From: Mycobacterium paragordonae
Lineage (GTDB): Bacteria; Actinomycetota; Actinomycetes; Mycobacteriales; Mycobacteriaceae
DNA: 64,000 nucleotides
Reading direction: 5' to 3'
Assembly (NCBI RefSeq): GCF_003614435.1
Contig: NZ_CP025546.1
Coordinates: 5,332,001 to 5,396,000 of the forward strand
The translations under genes were made by a program, and so were the position numbers. Below the pieces are notes generated by a model. The model did not search any database. It worked only from the letters and a program-made list of their open reading frames with translations, and was not told the origin of the DNA. Of the stretch, positions 45,280 through 52,695 are shown in pieces (within the stretch, counting starts at the first letter, position 1; each line of letters starts with the position of its first letter).

Positions 45280-46169
45280 TGGCCGACGATCGCCAGGCAG
45301 AAGACGACGACGAAAACCGTTGGCCAGCTTTGGGGATGCTTATCCGCTTTGCCCCGGAAGAAGATCAATGCGGAGACGCAGGGCAGGATGCCGGCGGCCA
45401 GCGGCGCCCAGGCCAGCGGCCACCAGTGCTCCGCCCACCGCCACGGCGTGGTGACCGCCAACTCCAGGAGCACCGCGAGCATGCCCAACGCCCAGGCGAT
45501 CGTCGCACTGGCCGACTCGCCGATCAGCTGCGAGTAGGAGTGCGGGTCCCCCGCGTCGGCCCGCGAGGTCTTCCTGGCGAATTCCAGATGCAGGAAGGCG
45601 CTGGTGAACACCGCGGGCACGGCGAGCAGGCGGACACACGAGGCGCCACCGACACCGGGCTGGCCGACCATCACGAACCCGGTGGCCAGGAACTGCGCCG
45701 GGCAGACCATCGCGAGGTTGACGATCGGGTTGTCCCGCACCCACGCCACGTGCAATTCCGTCCACCACAGCGCCAGGCCGTAGCAGAGTGCGACGGCCAG
45801 CACGCCGGCCGACGGAAGCGAAACCGCCAGGCCCAGAAGCAAAGCCGTTGCGGCTGTGAGCACCATCGCCACCCGCAACTCGGCCGGGGTAATCCGGCCC
45901 TGGACCAAAGGACGGGTGGGATTGTGCACCCGGTCGTACTCGAGATCCTTCTGGTCGTCGACCATTCGCAGGAAGGCGCCGCCGGAGATCATCGCCAGGA
46001 CCCGCAACAAAGTGTCCCAGCTCGGGCGCCACGGGCCGGCGGAGTCAGTCACCACGGACGTCATGCTCTCGACCGCGACGACCCACAAAGTCAGGTAGAT
46101 CGGATAGATCGGGAGGTACCGCTCGACCAGAAACTGCCGGATTCCGCCGGTCCGCTCGAAGACCGTCAT
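45261..46169 (-). CDS. UbiA-family prenyltransferase
   Basis: A 302-residue polytopic membrane protein with seven or more helices. The first Asp-rich motif is VDDQKDLEYDRVHNPTRPL (UbiA ND..D..D..RPL type), for prenyl-diphosphate and Mg binding. The second canonical DxxxD is not evident. The corresponding loop reads RKTSRADAGDPHSYSQLIG. It transfers a prenyl group to an aromatic or lipid acceptor in the membrane. The ATG overlaps the AfsA-like stop, so it is coupled. No partner isoprenyl synthase is present locally. Confidence 0.88.
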   Translation of the reverse strand: MTVFERTGGIRQFLVERYLPIYPIYLTLWVVAVESMTSVVTDSAGPWRPSWDTLLRVLAMISGGAFLRMVDDQKDLEYDRVHNPTRPLVQGRITPAELRVAMVLTAATALLLGLAVSLPSAGVLAVALCYGLALWWTELHVAWVRDNPIVNLAMVCPAQFLATGFVMVGQPGVGGASCVRLLAVPAVFTSAFLHLEFARKTSRADAGDPHSYSQLIGESASATIAWALGMLAVLLELAVTTPWRWAEHWWPLAWAPLAAGILPCVSALIFFRGKADKHPQSWPTVFVVVFCLAIVGQGLVHH

Positions 46170-47119
46170 GCCGAAGGCGGCGAACCGTCATTGCCGTCGC
46201 CGGTGGTGAACGACAGCTCGACCGAAGCCCTCGTCTGACCGGACTGGGTCACCTCGGCCCGGAACGCCAGAGCGTCCTCAGCGACCGGTGCCACGGTGAC
46301 CGTGGTGGGGGCGTTCAACTCGGTGAAAGATTGGAAGTCACAACGCAACCGGGCCGGGCCCATGGTATTCGCGCTGCGCGATCCCATGAGCGCCAGTGAC
46401 AGTTGCCGACACGCCTCGATGATCAAACCGCCGGGCAGATGGTCGAGGGGGTGGTCGAAGATCGTGGGATGGCTGACATCCACCACGATGGGGGCGCTCG
46501 CCGCGCCGCCGGCAAGCGGGACCGGTGCGCCGATCACCACGTTCTCCGGACGGGTACGCCCGACGATCTGCGGATCGGCCGGGGACGGCTGCGGACCCGC
46601 GTCCCAGCTCGCGCCGGCACGGGCCCGAATGGCCTTCCACAAGGCGTTCGACATCCAGCCGAATGCTCCCGACAGTTCGAGAACCTTCTTTCCCTCGTGA
46701 ATCGCCACCCCCATCGCTTCCACCCCCTGCACGGGGCGGCCGGGACGCCGCCTGAACTCGCTGCGCACGGTGATGTCGAGCTCGAGATCCAGCACATGCG
46801 GCCCGCACTTCAGCGCGGCCGGATCGAGGAAAGACAGCTCGTAGTAGCTCACGGTGTGGCGCACGTCCAGAGGCAGGCCGTAGGAGACGTGACTCGCCGC
46901 AATGCTCGCCTGCCGGAATGCCTCGAGCACGAGTAGCGGGTCGTGATAGCCGCGCTGCAGGCCCAGCGTGTCGGTGTGAAAGCTGTGTCGGCGGGGCAGC
47001 TGCGCGTGACACAACCACGTCGAGGGAGTCGTGGCAACCGAGGTGAGAAGCACTTCCGCCACGGAGGATTTGTGCACCAGTTCGCGGGCCACGGTCTGAG
47101 AGTAATTGGCGCCGTTCAT
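46166..47119 (-). CDS. AfsA-type A-factor biosynthesis double-hotdog protein
   Basis: A 317-residue protein with the AfsA hallmarks in both halves. Half 1: VHKSSVAEVLLTS (15-27) and DPLLVLEAFRQA (60-71). Half 2: HPTIFDHPLDHLPGG (217-231) and IIEACRQ (233-239). AfsA condenses a beta-ketoacyl-ACP with dihydroxyacetone phosphate in gamma-butyrolactone signal synthesis. Here it sits with an ACP and an acyl-AMP ligase, so a similar ester or lactone-forming step is plausible. No butyrolactone receptor (ArpA-type TetR) is recognised in the cluster. The start is supported by a weak GGAAG upstream. Confidence 0.88.
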   Translation of the reverse strand: MNGANYSQTVARELVHKSSVAEVLLTSVATTPSTWLCHAQLPRRHSFHTDTLGLQRGYHDPLLVLEAFRQASIAASHVSYGLPLDVRHTVSYYELSFLDPAALKCGPHVLDLELDITVRSEFRRRPGRPVQGVEAMGVAIHEGKKVLELSGAFGWMSNALWKAIRARAGASWDAGPQPSPADPQIVGRTRPENVVIGAPVPLAGGAASAPIVVDVSHPTIFDHPLDHLPGGLIIEACRQLSLALMGSRSANTMGPARLRCDFQSFTELNAPTTVTVAPVAEDALAFRAEVTQSGQTRASVELSFTTGDGNDGSPPSA

Positions 47120-47133
47120 TTTTCACTTCTTCC

Positions 47134-47994
47134 CTAATGCCGGATCATGGGGAGGTAGGCCGATTCGAGCACGATGCGGTACCACGGGTCGACCGGGACG
47201 TCGTGTCTCTCGGCCCGGTCGATGGCCGCCAGCCACTCCGGCCCGGTCTTGGGCCGCTCCGTCGCGGCCACTACCTCGTTCGAGCGCAGTTGCTCCCAGA
47301 CCATGTCGTGCGCGACCTGCACGTCGCCACTGCGGCGCTCAACGCCGGATTCGATCTCGCCGGCCAGTTGCAGGGCCTCGGCCGAGACGTCGGGGGTGGC
47401 AGCGCACGCGGTGATGACGGCGCTGAGTTCGGGTTCGGGGAAGTAGATGCTGAGCTCACGCAGGACACCGTCCGGATCGTCGGGCGTATGAACCTGGTTA
47501 AGCAGGTACGTTCCGGAATCCAGCGCGTACCTCAGCTGACCGGGAACCCGTTGGGTCGGGTTGGCGGGTCCCTTGTCTCCGGTCAGACGTGCCGACACCG
47601 CAACGTTGTCGTCGGGATGGCCGACCAGTAGCACGACCGAGGGGCACATTCTGCCGAGCTGGTCGGCCAGTCGCCGCCGCTCGGGACTCGCACGGTGCCA
47701 GTCGAAGTACCACAGGGCACGTGCATGCAGGTGGGTGGTGACCACCGCGTGCGCTCCGACGATCCGATACCCGTGCTCGGTCAGCCAGGTCACCGACCGG
47801 CTCATTCCCCCGGTGACGGCCGCGTCGGGTTTGAGCAGCAGTAGCCCTGTGCGCCAGCCGAATTCATCGGGATCGAGGGACAGGCGCTCCAGCGCGTCGC
47901 GCGTCTCCAGAAAATAGGTGTCGGACTCGAACCTACTCGGACTCCGTCGGGGCGCCCGGGGCGGCGTCAGCATGTCAGCCTCGGCGTCGATCAT
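47134..47994 (-). CDS. NDK-fold protein
   Basis: A 286-residue protein. Residues about 48-185 match nucleoside diphosphate kinase: LLLLKPDAAVTGG (Lys55), PTQRVPGQLRYAL (Arg155) and NQVHTPDDPDGVLRELSIYF, in which His169 aligns with the phospho-His. A 45-residue N-terminal and a 100-residue C-terminal helical extension flank it. NDK is normally about 140 residues and a housekeeping enzyme. This is probably a specialised phosphoryl-transfer enzyme for a pathway intermediate. ATG 47994 has AGGAG 6 bases upstream and overlaps the previous stop. The longer open frame is a shadow. Confidence 0.8.
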   Translation of the reverse strand: MIDAEADMLTPPRAPRRSPSRFESDTYFLETRDALERLSLDPDEFGWRTGLLLLKPDAAVTGGMSRSVTWLTEHGYRIVGAHAVVTTHLHARALWYFDWHRASPERRRLADQLGRMCPSVVLLVGHPDDNVAVSARLTGDKGPANPTQRVPGQLRYALDSGTYLLNQVHTPDDPDGVLRELSIYFPEPELSAVITACAATPDVSAEALQLAGEIESGVERRSGDVQVAHDMVWEQLRSNEVVAATERPKTGPEWLAAIDRAERHDVPVDPWYRIVLESAYLPMIRH

Positions 47995-49073
47995 GCGTGA
48001 CTCCTCTCTCGTCGTAATTCCGCCAGCACGTCGGCAACCGATGGCCCCGGTCTGCCCAGATATCCTGTGCGCAAGCATGAGTCGAGGATCCGGCGGACGT
48101 AGCCGGCACCTGTCGGGGGTGGGATGATGCCGAGCCGGTCTCGGGTGTTCGAGCTGTCGAACTGCAGCCGGCGCACGAGGTAGCTGGCGTACAGGCTCCC
48201 GATCTTCTCGAAGTAGCCGCGCTCGATCTCGTCGAGCTGGTCCACGCTGAACGTGCTCGGCGGCACGAAGTCGGCGATCTGAAATGACGGATACTCGGCG
48301 AGGACGTCTGAAAGCGTGGACAACGACACGCATTTCGCGCCGACCGCATGAAAGGTGCGTCCGGCATTGTCGGGGAGCCGCTCGGCGGCGGTCGCGATGG
48401 TGTTGGCAACGTGCCCGACGGGCGACAGCGCCAAGGTGGCCACATAGTTTCCCGGCAGCGTTCGCAGCTTGCCTTCGACGATCAGTTTGAGCACCTGGTA
48501 GATGTGCTTGTGTTCCCGACTGTGACCGGTGCGGTGGTCTCCGGAGACGATGCCGGGCCGCACCACCGCCCACGGCGTCCCGGATGCCCGCACCAGCTGT
48601 TCGGCCCGGTGCTTGCTGCGCTCGTAGTCGTTCCCGAACCGTTGCCCGACGTAGAGTTGGTCCTCGCCGAACGTTCCGTTGAACTCGCCACAGACGTATG
48701 CGGTTCCTACGTAGAGAAATTCGGTGCCCCAGCGCCGTGCCAGCGCGAGCGCGTTCGCGGTACCCGCCACGTTCAGGTCGGTGTACCGCTGCTCGGGCAG
48801 GCCGAAGTCCGTTACCGCGGCACAGTGCACGATCGTCGACACCTGCGCGGCGAGTTCCCGCAGGGTGGTCTCGTCGAGCCCGAAGTCGGCCCGCCGGACG
48901 TCGCCGCGCAGCACCTGTGCGGGCCGGACCGGACGGCCGTTGTTGCCGACGATGTCGAACTTGTTGTGCACCATGGCCACAACGGGGTGGCTTCGCTCGA
49001 CCAGCCGGGCGACGACTTCCGAGCCGACGTGCCCGGCGGCCCCGGTGACGAGAAATGCCCGGCGCGCGTTCAT
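47991..49073 (-). CDS. Extended SDR / thioester-reductase-like protein
   Basis: A 360-residue NAD(P)-dependent protein. Rossmann motif VTGAAGHVG at 9-17, SDR catalytic YERSK, VRPGIVSGD, and VNVAGT-like LNVAGTANALALA. It resembles extended SDRs and the stand-alone NAD_binding_4 reductases that release fatty acyl-ACP as aldehyde. Given the ACP gene directly upstream, reduction of an ACP-bound acyl chain, or oxidation of an alcohol on the product, is plausible. Start overlaps the ACP stop. The substrate is unproven. Confidence 0.85.
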   Translation of the reverse strand: MNARRAFLVTGAAGHVGSEVVARLVERSHPVVAMVHNKFDIVGNNGRPVRPAQVLRGDVRRADFGLDETTLRELAAQVSTIVHCAAVTDFGLPEQRYTDLNVAGTANALALARRWGTEFLYVGTAYVCGEFNGTFGEDQLYVGQRFGNDYERSKHRAEQLVRASGTPWAVVRPGIVSGDHRTGHSREHKHIYQVLKLIVEGKLRTLPGNYVATLALSPVGHVANTIATAAERLPDNAGRTFHAVGAKCVSLSTLSDVLAEYPSFQIADFVPPSTFSVDQLDEIERGYFEKIGSLYASYLVRRLQFDSSNTRDRLGIIPPPTGAGYVRRILDSCLRTGYLGRPGPSVADVLAELRRERSHA

Positions 49074-49315
49074 CAGTGATCCTGTTGTCTTCGAACGAGA
49101 TCGACCAGGTCGCCCACCGTGCGCAGGCCGGCCAGCGTCTCCTGATCCAGCGGCGGCAGGGCGAAGGCTTGTTCGACGGCGATGCACAGCTCGAGCAGCC
49201 GCAGCGATGTGTAGCCGAGATCGTCCATCAAGGCGCCGTTCAAAGCCGGCTCGGCTATCGGGGCAGGAGCCAGGGCGGTCACCAGGGCCAGCACGTCGTC
49301 TTCGATTGCAGTCAT
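49073..49315 (-). CDS. Acyl carrier protein
   Basis: An 80-residue ACP. The phosphopantetheine site is DDLGYTSLRLLEL with the modified Ser in TSL (usually DSL). An acidic helical pattern surrounds it. Start ATG 49315 overlaps the ligase stop (ATGA), and its own stop overlaps the SDR start. It is probably the dedicated carrier loaded by the neighbouring acyl-AMP ligase and used by the AfsA-like and SDR enzymes. Confidence 0.88.
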   Translation of the reverse strand: MTAIEDDVLALVTALAPAPIAEPALNGALMDDLGYTSLRLLELCIAVEQAFALPPLDQETLAGLRTVGDLVDLVRRQQDH

Positions 49316-52300
49316 GGCGAACCCGCCGATTCGGTCGCCGGCCGCCCTGCTTTGGCCGCCGGTTGAGCACCGCCGCTGGACAGCAGGTCTCTCGCTTCGT
49401 CCAGTTCCAGGTAGGCATCCAGGTATCCGGCCATCCGCAGCCACTGGTAGCCGTACCTGAGGGTCTCCTGCCACTGTTGCCGCGAGGCGAACGACGACGG
49501 GAACATCTCGCCGCCAGTCGCGGACTGAACCTCGGACACGAAACGGTCGATTTCGGCCTTCGCATCCTGGGCTTCGTCCCAGTCGTGGACGGACAGACGC
49601 ATGAGCCGGCGAGCCGTCGCCGCCAGCCGGGGATGTTCCGGCACCAGCGTGTCGAGGTTTTCGATGAGCACGGGGTCACCGGGCAACGGTGTGACGCCCC
49701 ACGCGGTGGCCAGCATCCGGACGCCCATGCCGACGATCCGGCGTCCGCACAGCGAGACCACGGGCCACTGCCCGTCCTTGACCGCGCCGTCGAAGTCTTC
49801 CCGCGCGTTCTCCAGCACCATGTTGGCCAACACCAACGCGGCCGCACACTCCGCGAATGCCTTTGCTCTGAGCGGAGATCGAGCGATATCCCCATCGGGG
49901 GTGGCGCCGTTGATCGTGATCACCGGACGACCGGTGGAGGGCGCCGGGGTCAGCGGCCGGCTCGGGTCGCACATCGCGGCCACCGGCCTGATGGTCCCAG
50001 CGCCACGCCAGCCCAGTGCTATCAGCCCGTAGCGGGCGAACAAGGCGAGGTGCGCTCTGGCGGCACGGGTATCGGCGAGCGTCTCCCCGAACACCACCTG
50101 CCGCCATGATTCGGCGCACTCGCCGGAAAGCACGAACACATCTGTCTTGCCGCGGACGACATGTGTCGTGGACTTGATCGGCCAGGTGGTGACCCCGGGG
50201 ACACGCCGCAGGATCACCTTCGCCGGATCCAGGGTGGCGGTGAATGCTCCCAGTTCGGCCGAAAGCGCCAGTGCGCGAACGACGTAATCCCGGGCTGCAG
50301 TCGCCGCGGTTCGCCCGTACTCGAGGCTCAGGTACTCGTCGAGCCGGGACACCACGTCACGGTCACCACAGGAGCGCAGCCGGGCCACCTGCAGGGGAAG
50401 CCATTTGACCTCCACGTAGGTTTCGCCGCGTTCGGCGAGGAACCCCTTCACCGCCTGCGTCAAGCCTTCGGCGGCCCAGTGCGCTGCCTCGTCGTCGTGG
50501 TCGAGCAGGGCGAGAGCGGCGGCCTGGCGCAGACACTGCCCGGCCCGGCGACGCCACCAGATCGCCATCAGCTCAGTCAGTTCCGGGTAGGACACCACGT
50601 CTCGGAGTTCTCCGTACCGCGGCCCGACGTGCAGCACGGTACCCCGGAGAAATCGCTGGACCCGGTTGAGCACGTCCTCGGTGACCCCGCTCATCGATCC
50701 GGTGTCGGCAGCGCGCCGCACCCGCTGCAGCCGTTTGCGCACCTGGTCGTGCGACTGGACGCGGACTTCGACCCGGTGTCCGTCCAGGAAGAGGACTGTG
50801 GGCATGACCGCTTCGGTCCCGGCGCCGGGCACCAACAGGAGCAGGTCGATGTCGGAGCCGTCGTTGCCGAAGCCCTCGGCCAGCGACCCCTCGAAATGCA
50901 CCGTTGCGTCGTCAGGGATCACCGCCACGTCGCGGGCCCGCTCCAATAGCGAACGCACCTTCTCGAGGAGGGCCGGATCACGGTCCGGACCGGACATGGA
51001 CAGGAGTTCGGCGCCGACGAGGTTCCCCGCTCGCCACTGCTGCCACATGTGTGCCCGGCGGGGCTTGCCGCTCGACGTTCGCGACAGGCTGCCGGGCGGA
51101 ACCCCGATGAACCACATCAGTGGGTCCTCTCCGCACTGCGCCTGCACGGCAGTACGGGCGACGGCGATTTCGCCCGGCGTGGGCCCACGTTGACGCTGCT
51201 CGACGAACAGTGCGACCCCTGCCCGGCCGCCCTCGTTGACCGCGGCGGCAATCAGCCGGCTCGGTGCCAGGCCCAACGCGGCGGCTGCGGTGACGTCGAG
51301 GTCTTCGGCGAAGATGGTGCGGCCGTTGACTTTCAGGCTGGTTCCCATCCGGCCGAGCACGAACAGCCGACCGTCCAGGACGAACCCCGCGTCGCCCGTG
51401 TGCAGTTCACCGTCGATGCATTGTGTTGCGCTGTCCGGACTTCCGCGATATCCGGTGAACACCGACTGCCCGGACAGCACGATCTCCCCGAGCACCCCCG
51501 CTGCCACGTCCCCGCCCTGCTCGTCGGCGATCCGGACGTCGTGGCCCGCGATCGGTTCGCCGACCGATACCACCCAATCGGCACCGCATTCGGCTGCCGT
51601 GCAGTTGGAGGCGCTGGCCAGGACACGCACCGGTTGCCCCTGGCGCAGGGCGCACTTGTCGATTCGGACCATCCGGTGCGGTTCGGCCCTGCGGTGCGCG
51701 GTAGCCAGCAAGGCGTGTTCGGCGAGACCGTAGGACGGCACGAATGCAGTAGGCGAGAATCCCTGAGCGGCGGTCAATTCGGTGAAGGCTCTGAGGTGAT
51801 CCGGGTTGACCGGTTCGGCGCCCACCACCACCGTGCGCACCCGCGAAAGATCTATGCCCTCGATGTCCTTCGGCGTGAGTCGACGGCTGGCATAGGCGAG
51901 CCCGAACGAGGGCGAGGCCGTGTGTCGCGCTTCGGCCGCCGCCCGCAGCCAGCGAGCCGGGTCCCGGACGAACTGGTCGGGCCGCATCAGGTACAACACA
52001 CGTTGCCGGGTGACGGCCTGAAAGATTGCCCCGATCAATCCCATGTCGTGATACACCGGCAGCCACGAGGCGAAGGCGAGATCCGGCGTCGCTTCGAATG
52101 CCGCGTCGATGGCGGCCAGGTTCGTCGTCAGGTTGCGCCAGCTGATGCGCGCTCCACGGGGCAGGTGCGTGGAACCCGAAGTCATCTGCAGCAGCACGGT
52201 TGTCGCGGGAGGGGCCAGCTCGATCAGTGCCGGTGCTGCCGGCACCTCGTCGAGGACCAGCGCGGTCGGTGCGTGCGACATCTCGGCGGAAGCCCGCACC

Positions 52301-52695
52301 ACCGTGTCGACGAACGGCGACGAGGTGACCACCACATCGGCCTGCGAGCTCTCGAGGACTCCGCGCAGCCGCCGTCGGTACTGTTCGTCACTGCCGAAAA
52401 GCGGTGGCGCGATGGGGGTCAACGTTGCTCCCGCAGCCAGCACCGCGAACATCGTCGCCAGGCACAGATGAGACGTCGGCATCAGCACGCCCACGGTGTG
52501 CCCCGAGCGGACCCCCCGCTCGACGAGCAGATGTGCCACGCGCCGAACGTGTTGTGCCATCGTCGTATACGGAAGGAAGTCCCAGCTGCCTCCTCGATCC
52601 CCCTCGTCGGACGCCAGGTACACACCGGTGTCTTCGCTGGGTGAGTTCAGCCAGCCACGGATGCACTCGACATCGATCTCGTCCGGGTCACGCAT
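49312..52695 (-). CDS. Fusion of fatty acyl-AMP ligase and nucleotidyltransferase
   Basis: A 1127-residue protein in one frame. Residues about 1-575 are a FAAL-type adenylating enzyme: P-loop MTSGSTHLPRG (171-181), WLPVYHDMGLIG (211-222), SYGLAEHALLA, TGDAGF and the catalytic Lys in TSSGKPRR. From about 585 a pol-beta nucleotidyltransferase begins: FEGSLAEGFGNDGSDIDLL with the GS and DxD metal site near 602-615, then a helical (HEPN/KNTase-like) region to about 780. The last 340 residues are unassigned. FAAL activates a fatty acid for ACP loading. The NTase could transfer a nucleotide to the acyl product. The ATG overlaps the preceding gene by 8 bases. Confidence 0.88.
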   Translation of the reverse strand: MRDPDEIDVECIRGWLNSPSEDTGVYLASDEGDRGGSWDFLPYTTMAQHVRRVAHLLVERGVRSGHTVGVLMPTSHLCLATMFAVLAAGATLTPIAPPLFGSDEQYRRRLRGVLESSQADVVVTSSPFVDTVVRASAEMSHAPTALVLDEVPAAPALIELAPPATTVLLQMTSGSTHLPRGARISWRNLTTNLAAIDAAFEATPDLAFASWLPVYHDMGLIGAIFQAVTRQRVLYLMRPDQFVRDPARWLRAAAEARHTASPSFGLAYASRRLTPKDIEGIDLSRVRTVVVGAEPVNPDHLRAFTELTAAQGFSPTAFVPSYGLAEHALLATAHRRAEPHRMVRIDKCALRQGQPVRVLASASNCTAAECGADWVVSVGEPIAGHDVRIADEQGGDVAAGVLGEIVLSGQSVFTGYRGSPDSATQCIDGELHTGDAGFVLDGRLFVLGRMGTSLKVNGRTIFAEDLDVTAAAALGLAPSRLIAAAVNEGGRAGVALFVEQRQRGPTPGEIAVARTAVQAQCGEDPLMWFIGVPPGSLSRTSSGKPRRAHMWQQWRAGNLVGAELLSMSGPDRDPALLEKVRSLLERARDVAVIPDDATVHFEGSLAEGFGNDGSDIDLLLLVPGAGTEAVMPTVLFLDGHRVEVRVQSHDQVRKRLQRVRRAADTGSMSGVTEDVLNRVQRFLRGTVLHVGPRYGELRDVVSYPELTELMAIWWRRRAGQCLRQAAALALLDHDDEAAHWAAEGLTQAVKGFLAERGETYVEVKWLPLQVARLRSCGDRDVVSRLDEYLSLEYGRTAATAARDYVVRALALSAELGAFTATLDPAKVILRRVPGVTTWPIKSTTHVVRGKTDVFVLSGECAESWRQVVFGETLADTRAARAHLALFARYGLIALGWRGAGTIRPVAAMCDPSRPLTPAPSTGRPVITINGATPDGDIARSPLRAKAFAECAAALVLANMVLENAREDFDGAVKDGQWPVVSLCGRRIVGMGVRMLATAWGVTPLPGDPVLIENLDTLVPEHPRLAATARRLMRLSVHDWDEAQDAKAEIDRFVSEVQSATGGEMFPSSFASRQQWQETLRYGYQWLRMAGYLDAYLELDEARDLLSSGGAQPAAKAGRPATESAGSP

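Noticed and set aside
51049-52644. 531-codon plus-strand ORF opposite the FAAL-NTase gene
   Set aside because: The minus-strand protein has clear FAAL motifs. This frame has none.
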